Origin: Roseivirga sp.
Lineage (GTDB): Bacteria > Bacteroidota > Bacteroidia > Cytophagales > Cyclobacteriaceae
Direction of reading: 5' to 3'
DNA: 62,222 nucleotides
Assembly (NCBI GenBank): GCA_029262895.1
Contig: JAJCYM010000011.1
Coordinates: forward strand, 1-62,222
Of the stretch, positions 25,963 to 34,126 are shown piece after piece. Under the pieces are notes generated by a model. That model saw nothing but the letters and a program-made list of their open reading frames with translations, was not told the DNA's origin and searched no databases. The position numbers and the translations under genes were made by a program. How positions within the stretch are numbered: position 1 is the first letter of the stretch; each line of letters begins with the position of its first letter.

Positions 25963-27168
25963 TTATTGTTTTAAAATTCGTTGAGATATGCGATGTGAAT
26001 CTGTAGTCATGACTAGCAAATACATGCCGCTGGGTATGATTGAAAGATCAAAATCCTTGCTGAATTCAGAGGCTTCATGTTGCTTTCTGGAGACAAGATT
26101 TTTTATAGGCTTGCCTTCGATTGAAATCAAGTCAATCTGAGCGTTTTCATTTCGAGGCAAACTGTATGTAATATTTAGTCGGTCATAAAATGGGTTTTGA
26201 TTTACCCTCATTATGGGTTTTTGTGTTTCAATAGAAGGCTCTTTCGGAGATTCTCGTGAATCTTCTCCTTGTACCATCGGAGTGATGGGTTCCTCAACCA
26301 GTGCATCAAAGAGCTCTTTGGTTGACTTGAACCAGAAAATGGCAGTATAGTCATCAGAGTCCTTTGAACTAGGTACGGCAATGGGTACCAAATCATCAAC
26401 CAAACGATTGAAGTAATCCTGAGACATTTTGTCTTTATCTTCTTCCGAGAAACGGAATCTGACCCTTTGTTTACCCGTCATGTCAGAGAGATATACCGGA
26501 TAAAAAGTGGCCTGCTTAACTGATTTTTGATTGTCATCAGTATCTTTTGGTCTAAAGCCCAATCCCTGAATTTTTAAGGTGCTACCTTGCGGTGAGTCAC
26601 TAACCGTTACTGAATGGTGCTTTCCTTCTACGATGAACTTTAAATACCCGCGATTCTTAACTGCCGCTTCGTAGACAATCGTTTTGTTTTTTATGCGAAA
26701 GCCGAGTTGTTCTAACAAGTCATAGGATAATTTTAGTGTAGGAATTTGTCCCATGTCTAAGTCAAAATCTTTTTGATCCTGGAAGAAAATTCCTACCACG
26801 GCAGTGTCCGATTCGTCTTGTGCCAAGGTGTTTAGAAAATGATCCTTAGCTAAAGAGGTTTTTTGAATAATGAAGTTGTCATCATAAGAGTCTGCCACGT
26901 CAAGATCCCAGAAAGTGGTAGGGCTCTCGCCTAAACCAAGGTCGAGATTTGAATCGTTATTTGGCCTGAGAAGGAATCCAACTAGAAAAACCAATAAAAT
27001 TGTGCCTAGAACTGAGATTAACCTCAGTTGAACCCTGTGACGGTAGGTAAAACGATTAGAGGCACTTGATCGCTCCTTAATCTGAAATTTTAGTTTCTCT
27101 TTCACCACAGTTTTATCAATCACCGGATTTTCCTCTTTGGCCTTTCTGAAATACTTTTCCATATCCAT
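25963..27168 (-). CDS. Membrane-anchored protein with T9SS type A sorting domain, putative anti-sigma partner (copy 1)
   Basis: A 401-residue paralogue of the protein at 22554-23777 with the same order of parts. It has a short charged cytoplasmic segment (1-45), a single helix (about 48-67), an extracytoplasmic region with IPTLKLSYDLLEQLGF, EEDKDK, DDLVPIAVP and FWFKSTKELFDALVE, and a C-terminal T9SS sorting domain (IDLISIEGKPIKNLV, then SGMYLLVMTTDSHRISQRIL). It begins 16 bp after the sigma gene and is followed 10 bp later by the TlpA-DUF3738 gene. Identity with the other copy is highest in the middle and sorting domains and low around the helix. An anti-sigma or envelope-sensor role is inferred from position only. 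Confidence 0.7.
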   Translation of the reverse strand: MDMEKYFRKAKEENPVIDKTVVKEKLKFQIKERSSASNRFTYRHRVQLRLISVLGTILLVFLVGFLLRPNNDSNLDLGLGESPTTFWDLDVADSYDDNFIIQKTSLAKDHFLNTLAQDESDTAVVGIFFQDQKDFDLDMGQIPTLKLSYDLLEQLGFRIKNKTIVYEAAVKNRGYLKFIVEGKHHSVTVSDSPQGSTLKIQGLGFRPKDTDDNQKSVKQATFYPVYLSDMTGKQRVRFRFSEEDKDKMSQDYFNRLVDDLVPIAVPSSKDSDDYTAIFWFKSTKELFDALVEEPITPMVQGEDSRESPKEPSIETQKPIMRVNQNPFYDRLNITYSLPRNENAQIDLISIEGKPIKNLVSRKQHEASEFSKDFDLSIIPSGMYLLVMTTDSHRISQRILKQ

Positions 27169-27184
27169 TTCTTTAAGTGTTGTA

Positions 27185-27724
27185 TCAGTAGATGATTGCC
27201 TGTTGTTGGTAATTCTCTGTTTTCTCCTTCAAAACAACCTCTTCATCCCTGAGTAATTCACTGAGCTTGTTTCTCCCGCGCGCAATTCTGGCTTTGACTG
27301 CCGATAGACCACTTCCTTGTAGTTCCGCAATTTCCTTCAATGAAAAGCCGGAGATTTCGAATAGGATTACCGCTTCTTTTTGTTTTGGAGGTAGCTTGCC
27401 GAGCGCTTCATACAGCAGTCGTACTTCGATTGAAGTATCAGATCTTTGCTGATCTTCGATTTCTTCTGCCTCGGCCGATGAGAATACGCCCCAAAACTTC
27501 TGTCTCCTCAAATGGTTGAAGTAGATTCTTCTTGAAATTCCGATCAGGTATCTGGGAAAGACGCTGGTATCATTAATCTTGTGAAAACTCTCATAAGCCC
27601 GAAGTAGAGTCTCGTTTATCAGATCCTTGGCTTCGTCTTTATCACCCGTAAGAGCATGGCAGTACCTCGCCAGGCCATCGTGAGCGTCATCATAAAGATT
27701 AAGAAATTCGTCTTGTTTTGTCAT
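27185..27724 (-). CDS. ECF-type RNA polymerase sigma factor (copy 1)
   Basis: About 179 residues from the ATG at 27724. An ATG three codons upstream (27733) is possible, but alignment with the paralogue (MTKQ start) favours the internal one. Region 2 includes DLINETLLRAYESFHK and YLIGISRRIYFNHLRR. Region 4 includes LPPKQKEAVILFEISGFSL and a KARIARGRNKLSEL helix. It heads a three-gene cassette: sigma, T9SS-sorted membrane protein, TlpA-DUF3738. Confidence 0.93.
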   Translation of the reverse strand: MTKQDEFLNLYDDAHDGLARYCHALTGDKDEAKDLINETLLRAYESFHKINDTSVFPRYLIGISRRIYFNHLRRQKFWGVFSSAEAEEIEDQQRSDTSIEVRLLYEALGKLPPKQKEAVILFEISGFSLKEIAELQGSGLSAVKARIARGRNKLSELLRDEEVVLKEKTENYQQQAIIY

Positions 27725-27898
27725 TGTAAACAAAGCTCTCTACTAAAATGTAACACAACCAGGTGTAGAAGTTACATCGGCCTGTAAGAAAATGTCTTTT
27801 GCAGTATCGAGTTGTATCGGAAAGAGTATTCGATAGGGGAACTATAAGGTTCGATAGTTCGTAAAAAAGATGAATAAGACACTAAGCATCTTTTCGAA

Positions 27899-28666
27899 AT
27901 GAAATATCTACTCGCATTCCTGTTATTTCTGCCGTATTCGTTACCAGCAGAGGATTTTGCCTTAAAAGGTACACTGAGCGATAACCAAATTATCAAAAGT
28001 GAGGTGCTGGGTTATGATCTTCGGTATCGCGTTTACACGCCACCCAAACATGATGAACTTTCCAACCTTCCTGTCATTTACTTAACTGATGGGCAGTGGT
28101 ACATTGAGGGAGGAGACATGCCGCAAAAGATTGATGAGTTGATTCAAACGGGAAAAATAGAGCCCATCATTGCCGTATTTGTTGACAATCGTGATCCTCA
28201 CAGGCTAAGCAACAATCGCAGGAATAATCAATTTCTGGGCAATGAGAAATATGTTGAATTCTACAAAAAGGAGTTACTGCCTGAAGTAGAAAAATCTTAT
28301 AACGCGGCAAGCAGACAAAGCAGCAGAGCCATCATGGGAATGTCCTTTGGAGGGTTAAATGCCACTTTTTTTGGGGCTAAGGCCTCCGATACCTTTTATA
28401 TGTTAGGGATTCAATCACCTGCCCTCCACCCGGTGGGCAACATTTATAAGATGTACACTGATCAGGAAAAGCTGCCTTTAAAGATATTTTTAAGCACTGG
28501 AACGGTCAACGATACTGAAGTTCATGCCAGGAAGTTAAAAAAGACACTGGAATCAAAAGGCTATGACTTTGAATACATCGAGGTCGCAGAAGGGCATAAC
28601 TGGAAAAACTGGAGGCCACTTCTGGATGATGCGTTGATTTACTTTTTTGGCTCGAAAAAGGGTTGA
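27899..28666 (+). CDS. Exported esterase of the alpha/beta hydrolase (esterase D-like) family
   Basis: A 255-residue hydrolase with a signal peptide (1-17). It has the esterase-family layout: LRYRVYTPPKHDELSNLPVI, then YLTDGQWY, then the nucleophile elbow GMSFGGLNATFFGA (GxSxG) at about residue 149, and a C-terminal His in EGHNWKNW. The acidic residue is not certain. Relatives hydrolyse siderophore, acyl or feruloyl esters; the substrate here is unknown. It is divergent from the first sigma cassette and appears monocistronic. Confidence 0.85.
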   Translation: MKYLLAFLLFLPYSLPAEDFALKGTLSDNQIIKSEVLGYDLRYRVYTPPKHDELSNLPVIYLTDGQWYIEGGDMPQKIDELIQTGKIEPIIAVFVDNRDPHRLSNNRRNNQFLGNEKYVEFYKKELLPEVEKSYNAASRQSSRAIMGMSFGGLNATFFGAKASDTFYMLGIQSPALHPVGNIYKMYTDQEKLPLKIFLSTGTVNDTEVHARKLKKTLESKGYDFEYIEVAEGHNWKNWRPLLDDALIYFFGSKKG

Positions 28667-28840
28667 TTGCTCTGAGGTTCATTTTCAGACTTGAACCATT
28701 ATAGTAATCAACTGCCAAATCAAATTTGTCGATATCGCAAGTTTATAACTTGTGATTTCTAATTAGAATTTCTTGTGGTTTAATTGGCAGTCACCAGATC
28801 AATTCATTGATCCAATGACTGGCTCGGTAGTCATAAGCAA

Positions 28841-29857
28841 TCAGAAACGATCAAACTTAAGCGTATCTCCACCGGCTGGAACCTTCCCTGTCTCATTAAG
28901 AATTCCTTCCATTTTGAGGTTTGCTATAGATGGTTTACCATTTTTCATGGTGACCAGAGTGATGTGGTCAAAGGCTCCTTCAAAGGCGGGGTTCTGTGAA
29001 CCTCCGGTTGTGCCGAGAATGATGTAATCCCTATTGTTGCGTTTTGTGTGTGAGTAGGCATGAAAATGGCCGTTGATTACAGTATATGGTTGGTTGGCCA
29101 GGACTCCTTCCAGTTTTTCCAGGTTATTTCCACCTTCCCTCATCCACACCGGCTTATGCATTAAAACAAAAGTCCAGTCAACATCGGTGTTTTCTGCAAG
29201 TACTTTTTCGAAGTAGGCATTTTGTGCATCACCTATCTCACCAGTTCTCCTTTCGGACATAGCGTAATATTCTGTTTCAGGGAAGCGCTCAGGCTGATCT
29301 CCATCCAGTATTTCAATGGCCTCGGCTCGGGCCGTGTAAATTTCATGCATGCGTTCTTCAGAGTAGTCTTCAGAATCCATCATTAGAAACAATACATTCT
29401 TGTATTTGAAGTGATAATAGCGTGGTCCATACCTGTTTGCCCAAAATTCGCGCATAGCAACGTTGGTTAAGTCATGATTACCACCCAGGTGAAAGAAGGG
29501 AGCGGTTAATTTGGAAGCCCTTTGATCAAAGCTGTCCCACTCTTTCTGTAATTGATCTTTGTCCTCGGTGCCCCCATCAATGAGATCACCTACGCTTAAC
29601 ACAAATTCCGGTCGGAGTAAATTGATCTGCTCCACAGCAACACTAAAAATCCGTTCTCTTTCCCCACCATTCAGGTCAGTGATTATTGCAAAAGTGAATT
29701 GATTGGACTGATCATCAAATGCGGTTCCGCTCCAGGGCGTTGGGCCATTGCCAAGGTCATGATCAAAAACAGACTCTTTCTCTGTGGCCGGCTGACAGCC
29801 GAGTATGATCAGGGGCACAAAGAGTAGCATGAAGAATTTTTGGAATGGTAATTTCAT
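28841..29857 (-). CDS. Metallophosphoesterase lipoprotein
   Basis: A 338-residue calcineurin-like phosphoesterase. It starts with a lipoprotein signal (lipobox IILGC, Cys at about residue 21). The motifs are GDLIDGG, LGGNHD, a lone catalytic-region His in VLMHKPVW, and GHFHAYSH. The first motif, normally DxH, reads ITDLNGG, so one metal-ligand His is replaced by Asn. It should sit in the periplasm or on the outer-membrane surface and cleave a phosphoester of unknown identity. It is the only gene between the esterase and paaD. Confidence 0.85.
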   Translation of the reverse strand: MKLPFQKFFMLLFVPLIILGCQPATEKESVFDHDLGNGPTPWSGTAFDDQSNQFTFAIITDLNGGERERIFSVAVEQINLLRPEFVLSVGDLIDGGTEDKDQLQKEWDSFDQRASKLTAPFFHLGGNHDLTNVAMREFWANRYGPRYYHFKYKNVLFLMMDSEDYSEERMHEIYTARAEAIEILDGDQPERFPETEYYAMSERRTGEIGDAQNAYFEKVLAENTDVDWTFVLMHKPVWMREGGNNLEKLEGVLANQPYTVINGHFHAYSHTKRNNRDYIILGTTGGSQNPAFEGAFDHITLVTMKNGKPSIANLKMEGILNETGKVPAGGDTLKFDRF

Positions 29858-29912
29858 TCAAGAAACTAGCTAAATCCCATTGAAATAAAAATTAATGAGT
29901 GCCTGGGGTTGA

Positions 29913-30404
29913 CTAAAGGGGTTTGAATTGCTCAAAGGCCTGTTGGCAATTATTGCAATAATGAAGTGACCGGCAAAGTGCCGGACCAAAAGGAGACTTC
30001 ATATCAGTATTCTCACTACTGCAATTGGGGCATTTAGCATGCTCAATCAAATCAATATCAACAATCAGGTTATGTTTTGGTGGAGGAGCCAGTCCGAATT
30101 CTTTAAGAGCAAGCCTTCCTTTCTCCGAAATCATATTTGAGTTCCATTGCGTCTCAAACGAGAGATGTACTTCAAAGTCCTCGATGTCTCTTTTTTTAAG
30201 TACTTCCTCTACGTCACTTTTCATCACATCCATAGCAGGACAACCTGCAAAGGTAGGAGTCATGTTGACAATCACTTTTCCGGAATCTTGTATATCAATG
30301 CCTGTGATAACCCCGAGGTCATTTAAGGAAAGGACCGGAATCTCCGGGTCCTTGACCTCCTCGAGCCAATCTTTAATGCGATCTATAGAAAGATTCTCCT
30401 TCAT
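29913..30404 (-). CDS. paaD: Phenylacetyl-CoA epoxidase maturation/assembly protein PaaD
   Basis: About 163 residues from the ATG at 30404. The frame extends to 30491, but the extra 29 residues are unlike PaaD. The N-terminal MIP18/DUF59-like fold has WLEEVKDPEIPVLSLNDLGV and TPTFAGCPAMDVM. The C-terminal zinc-ribbon-like part has CPNCSSENT and YCNNCQQAFE. PaaD is needed for a functional PaaABCE complex and is thought to help its metal or FeS assembly. It is the last gene of the operon, separated from paaC by 143 bp that include a tandem repeat. Confidence 0.92.
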   Translation of the reverse strand: MKENLSIDRIKDWLEEVKDPEIPVLSLNDLGVITGIDIQDSGKVIVNMTPTFAGCPAMDVMKSDVEEVLKKRDIEDFEVHLSFETQWNSNMISEKGRLALKEFGLAPPPKHNLIVDIDLIEHAKCPNCSSENTDMKSPFGPALCRSLHYCNNCQQAFEQFKPL

Positions 30405-30501
30405 TAATATTTCAGCGTTTCTCGCAATTCGCGAGATATTAATCCCAAAACGGTTTGAAACTTTGAACCACCAAACCAGTTTCCCAATCAACCGGTTTAC
30501 T

Positions 30502-30540
30502 TCAACACCTCAACACCTCAACACCTCAACACTCCAACAC
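30502..30540. repeat. 8-bp tandem repeat between paaC and paaD
   Basis: Three perfect copies of TCAACACC are followed by TCAACACT and a partial CCAACAC. The repeat is in the untranslated gap between paaC and paaD. Copy number could vary by slippage and change mRNA spacing or stability. Confidence 0.85.
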
Positions 30541-30547
30541 TTTATTA

Positions 30548-31303
30548 CTACCAATCCGCAGTAGGGTCTACTCTAAATACCTCAGACATTTCTTCAACCA
30601 ACGGTTGCAGGTGTTCAGTGTGCTCTCCATATCTCCCGCCCAATTGAGGTTGAAGCGATTGGATTTCAGGCATCCGTAAATCTGTTTCTGCTATAATTTC
30701 ACCAATCTGAGTCAGCCATTGGGCCTTCAGTGCTTCTTCTCCGTCAAATATTCCTTCCTGCTTCAAATCAGCTTCGAACTTTGAAGTTTCGAATATCCCC
30801 AGCGCGTAAGGCATGGCGTAATCCAGTGCCTGTTGCAATCGACCGATGCTCTCTTCAGTGGCAGATCCCAACTGCTTTATCCAGATATTGGCATGCATAG
30901 TATGGTACTTGATCTCGCCCTTAATCTTTTTTGCCAGCTGAGCAACCGGCTCATAACTGGAGGTAGAAAGCATATTGAACCGAATCCCTTCTGCCGTATC
31001 AAATAAGAAGTGTCGAATCAGACTAAAGTCATACTCGCCATTTGGCAACTCTACAAATTTGCAGTTATGGAACTGATCCGCATTTCGCATAAAGGCAACC
31101 GTATCAGGGTCAGATTCGCCTAGCTCATTGAGAATCTTATAGAATTGCCAGCTCTGTCCGACCTTGTCCTGTGCCATTGAGGAGAAGGCAATATCTTCTT
31201 CAAGCAAGGGGCCGAAGCCTGTCCATTCAGAATTTCTATGGCCAAGGATCAACTGATCATCGGCAATTTTATAGAGTAAATCTTTAAGTGCTTCCGTGTT
31301 CAT
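30548..31303 (-). CDS. paaC: Phenylacetyl-CoA epoxidase structural subunit PaaC
   Basis: About 251 residues from the ATG at 31303. The longer frame to 31372 would overlap paaB by 59 bp and its N-terminus is not PaaC-like. It has the PaaC opening DDQLILGHRNSEWTGFGPLL, then AFSSMAQDKVGQSWQFY and YHTMHANIWIKQLG. It is a diiron-fold protein without a working diiron site in known PaaC; it partners the catalytic PaaA. It begins 10 bp after paaB stops. The length is normal. Confidence 0.94.
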   Translation of the reverse strand: MNTEALKDLLYKIADDQLILGHRNSEWTGFGPLLEEDIAFSSMAQDKVGQSWQFYKILNELGESDPDTVAFMRNADQFHNCKFVELPNGEYDFSLIRHFLFDTAEGIRFNMLSTSSYEPVAQLAKKIKGEIKYHTMHANIWIKQLGSATEESIGRLQQALDYAMPYALGIFETSKFEADLKQEGIFDGEEALKAQWLTQIGEIIAETDLRMPEIQSLQPQLGGRYGEHTEHLQPLVEEMSEVFRVDPTADW

Positions 31304-31313
31304 GATGCTCTCT

Positions 31314-31943
31314 TTAGGCTTGGCCCATACGTTCTTTATAGGCTTTGATTCTATCCTGGCCTTTATAGTCAATCGCTTCGCGATACTGTTTTTCTTTTAG
31401 TGTCTCCCACATATCCTTGTCCTCTTCATTGGAGGTCAATATATGTTCAGATTCAGCAATCCATACATTGAAAACAGGCTTCTGGCTTGGGTAAGTGTGC
31501 TTTGCCACTACCAAGGCGTCCTCGAAATCCTTGGCCATAACAGTGCCAACATATTTGTGCTGTTTGCCACGCTTGAGAAGATGAAATACCTCGTAGCTTT
31601 GATTCTCGATGCCGGATGGTTGGGCAGTGACAGCATCGTAAATAGAGATGCCATTATCACTGAATTCGGTGCCTATTATATTTTCTGTTTTGACCACACA
31701 AAGTGCATTGCAAAACATCCCTCTACGGCTGTATTGTTCTTTGGCAAAGAGGAAGGCCATTTCCTCGTTAGGGGCATGTACAGGTCCGACATGCTCAAGT
31801 GCTTTGCCCTCTTTCACCTGAATGAAAGCCTCATAGTTTTCAAATTGATCAAGGGTTTCTTTCGGAGAAAGGGGAGTGTCCCATTCTTCAGGAATACCGA
31901 GCCTTTTGACTCTTGGGTCCAGAGATTTCAGTGTCATGTCCAT
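31314..31943 (-). CDS. paaB: PaaB-like subunit with two tandem PaaB domains
   Basis: A 209-residue protein, about twice the usual PaaB length (near 95). Residues 37-89 (YEAFIQVKEGKALEHVG, ending VVKTENI) and 117-169 (YEVFHLLKRGKQHKYVG, ending IAESEHI) are both PaaB domains of the same length and pattern. A short linker and a charged helical tail follow (172-209). PaaB bridges PaaAC dimers in known complexes, so a two-domain form could replace a PaaB dimer. Its start overlaps the paaA stop by one base (TAATG). Confidence 0.93.
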   Translation of the reverse strand: MDMTLKSLDPRVKRLGIPEEWDTPLSPKETLDQFENYEAFIQVKEGKALEHVGPVHAPNEEMAFLFAKEQYSRRGMFCNALCVVKTENIIGTEFSDNGISIYDAVTAQPSGIENQSYEVFHLLKRGKQHKYVGTVMAKDFEDALVVAKHTYPSQKPVFNVWIAESEHILTSNEEDKDMWETLKEKQYREAIDYKGQDRIKAYKERMGQA

Positions 31944-32929
31944 TATGCCAGAGGAGCTACGTATTTAGTCTTAGGAGCCAACAATGCTTTTCGCACCCAG
32001 CGGCCACGCTCCTCAGCCATTCTTCTTACCGCCAGTCGCTCTTTGTTACAAGGGCCATCACCATTGATCACACGCTTGAACTCTTCCCAATCCGGCTCTG
32101 TGAATTCCCACATACCTGTTTCGAGATTCTTGTGCAGGTTTTCATCAGGAAGGGTCAATCCCAGTTCCCAAATTTTGGGAACATACATGTCCAGAAATTG
32201 CTGACGACACTCGTCATTGGAAGCCATTTTTACCTTCCAGCGCATTAGAATGTCTGAATGGACAGAAATTTTGTCAGAAGGTCCAAAGAAATGCATCATT
32301 GGTGCCCACCAGCGGTTGACAGCAGCCTGCATCATTTCTTGCTGTTTTTTGGTGCCCGTGGCCAAATGTATAACGCAGTGATGTCCATATTTCAAATGGA
32401 AAGATTCTTCGGCACATATCCTCTCCAGTGCCCTGCAATAGGGGCCATAGCTGCCCTTTGAATTAGCCACTTGATTTACAATGGCTCCAGCGTCAACCAG
32501 CCAGGAAATAAAACAAGAATCTGCCCAGGTAAAGGCCGGATAATTGAAAATGTTGGAGTATTTGGACTTGCCGGTGACCAGATCATCTAGCATTTGCTCG
32601 CGTGGTTTTCCGAGGGTCTCGGCTGCGCTGTATAACAATTGCGCGTGGCCAACTTCGTCCTGAACCTTGGCCATAAGAGCCAATTTTCTTTTGAAACCAG
32701 GCGCTCTTGTAATCCAGGTGCCTTCTGGTAATGCTCCGATGATTTCTGAATGGGCATGTTGCTCAATCATTCGAATCAACTGTTTGCGATACAACTGAGG
32801 CATCCAATCTTTAGGTTCAATCTTTTCTCCCCGATCAATCCGGGCCTCAAATTTTGCCAATTCTTTAGGATCTTCTTCGGCCAGGGCCGTGGCCTTCATG
32901 GCTTCGAATACATTTCCACCTCCGTACAT
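31943..32929 (-). CDS. paaA: Phenylacetyl-CoA epoxidase catalytic subunit PaaA
   Basis: A 328-residue diiron monooxygenase subunit. Diiron-type motifs are visible in the helix [20 protein letters not shown], in [13 protein letters not shown] and in [13 protein letters not shown]. It forms the ring-1,2-epoxide of phenylacetyl-CoA, the committed step of aerobic phenylacetate breakdown, together with PaaB, PaaC and the PaaE reductase. It is the first structural gene after tetR, with 3 bp between them. Length and motifs are standard. Ligases, isomerase (PaaG) and ring-opening (PaaZ) genes are not in the window. Confidence 0.96.
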   Translation of the reverse strand: MYGGGNVFEAMKATALAEEDPKELAKFEARIDRGEKIEPKDWMPQLYRKQLIRMIEQHAHSEIIGALPEGTWITRAPGFKRKLALMAKVQDEVGHAQLLYSAAETLGKPREQMLDDLVTGKSKYSNIFNYPAFTWADSCFISWLVDAGAIVNQVANSKGSYGPYCRALERICAEESFHLKYGHHCVIHLATGTKKQQEMMQAAVNRWWAPMMHFFGPSDKISVHSDILMRWKVKMASNDECRQQFLDMYVPKIWELGLTLPDENLHKNLETGMWEFTEPDWEEFKRVINGDGPCNKERLAVRRMAEERGRWVRKALLAPKTKYVAPLA

Positions 32930-32932
32930 GAG

Positions 32933-33517
32933 CTATTGATTTTTAAGTCCGTTCAACAATAAATTAGCCAGGCGATCTCCAATTTCCTCTGATGAGAGTG
33001 TGCCTGATGGGTTATACCAGTTGTGAGTCCAGTTCAATGAGGAAAGAATGGTCAGCATCATAAATTTTTGATCCACCAACTTGAACTCACCGGAATTCAC
33101 ACCATCATCAATGATTTGCATAAACCTACCTTCATAATCTTCCCGCATAGAAAGGAACTCCGTTAAGAAAGGCTCACTCAAGTGTCTCCACTCATTAAAA
33201 AACACTGCTGAAGAAGCCGTGTTTTGTGTAATCACCTTAACATGAGCAATCATGGCTTTGCTCATTTTGGCGGTCATGCTACCATTCTCTTTTTCTACAT
33301 CGGCCCAGGAATTAAAAAATTCACCTGCCATGCGAAAACATATCTTTTGTAAGATTTCTTCCTTAGATTTGATATGAGAGTATAGACTTGCTGCCTCAAT
33401 GCCGAGCACTTGTGCCAGATCACGCATTGATGTAGCTGAATAGCCTCTTTCTTGAAAAAGTTGTGTTGCCTTCTCTTCAATCTGCTGCTTTCTGCTTTTC
33501 TTTACGAGCGTTTCCAT
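32933..33517 (-). CDS. TetR-family regulator heading the paa operon
   Basis: A 194-residue TetR regulator. The N-terminal helix-turn-helix covers about residues 8-55 (IEEKATQLFQERGYSATSM, then VLGIEAASLYSHIKSKEEIL). The C-terminal ligand domain shows the TetR_C pattern (FLSMREDYEGRFMQIIDDG). It is the first gene of the minus-strand tetR-paaABCD unit and faces a palindromic site 20 bp upstream of its start. It probably represses the operon until a CoA-thioester such as phenylacetyl-CoA appears; the inducer is inferred, not shown. Confidence 0.9.
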   Translation of the reverse strand: METLVKKSRKQQIEEKATQLFQERGYSATSMRDLAQVLGIEAASLYSHIKSKEEILQKICFRMAGEFFNSWADVEKENGSMTAKMSKAMIAHVKVITQNTASSAVFFNEWRHLSEPFLTEFLSMREDYEGRFMQIIDDGVNSGEFKLVDQKFMMLTILSSLNWTHNWYNPSGTLSSEEIGDRLANLLLNGLKNQ

Positions 33518-33537
33518 GAATCACAAAGATATACAAA

Positions 33538-33551
33538 CTAACGTTCGTTAG
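33538..33551. promoter_or_regulatory. Candidate TetR operator
   Basis: A perfect inverted repeat CTAACG-TT-CGTTAG lies in the 63-bp divergent gap between tetR (minus) and the plus-strand membrane protein gene. This form of palindrome is typical of autoregulatory TetR sites. It could control both directions. Confidence 0.6.
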
Positions 33552-33580
33552 CAAACCCTTAACTACATAAGTCCATAACC

Positions 33581-34117
33581 ATGAAACTCGCCAATCCTGA
33601 CTTTGATAAGCACGCATTTATGAAAAGCGTGGAGTCTATCAACTATCTTATGTTGGCGGTGCCGCTTGTACTTTTTGGCTGGGCATTTTTGGAGAAGGAA
33701 AGCAAGAATGCGCTGCGGACGGACTTTTGGAACGAGCCTGACTTAATGTTCCATGGGGCTATGATGGTGGGGATGCTTTATGTTTTGAATCGCACTCTGA
33801 TCTCCTGGAAAAGCACCGTGAATAGAGGTTTGAAAGAAACTGTAGAGATTGATGAGAAGCTCAGAAAATTGCGCAAACCACTTATTTGGAGAAGTATACT
33901 TTGGACTTTTGGTGCTGTAATTGCCACCTATGGATTGTATGAAAAGGGAGATATGTTTTACACCTTGTTCTTCACCATTTTCCTCGTTTTGATCACTGGA
34001 AACCGACCAAACGGGCAGTATTTCTCTAAACTCTTACAATTGAAAGGGGAGGAGAAGAAATGGATGGAAGGAGGAAAAGAATCAGGTCCCGGGACGCCTC
34101 CCGAGACCCAACAGTAA
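33581..34117 (+). CDS. Hypothetical membrane protein
   Basis: A 178-residue protein with four predicted helices (about 20-38, 55-72, 102-120, 128-145) and a charged C-terminal tail rich in Gly, Glu and Pro. I recognise no domain. It is divergent from the tetR-paa operon and shares its promoter region and candidate operator, so it might be coregulated. Convergent with the barrel-protein gene at 34127. Confidence 0.75.
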   Translation: MKLANPDFDKHAFMKSVESINYLMLAVPLVLFGWAFLEKESKNALRTDFWNEPDLMFHGAMMVGMLYVLNRTLISWKSTVNRGLKETVEIDEKLRKLRKPLIWRSILWTFGAVIATYGLYEKGDMFYTLFFTIFLVLITGNRPNGQYFSKLLQLKGEEKKWMEGGKESGPGTPPETQQ

Positions 34118-34126
34118 AATGAATTA

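Noticed and set aside
30405-30491. Extended N-terminus of PaaD (and likewise of PaaC, 31304-31372)
   Set aside because: The added residues do not resemble the families. The PaaC extension would also overlap paaB by 59 bp.
30502-30540. Possible CRISPR array
   Set aside because: The repeat unit is 8 bp with no spacers, so it is a simple tandem repeat. No cas gene is present in the window.
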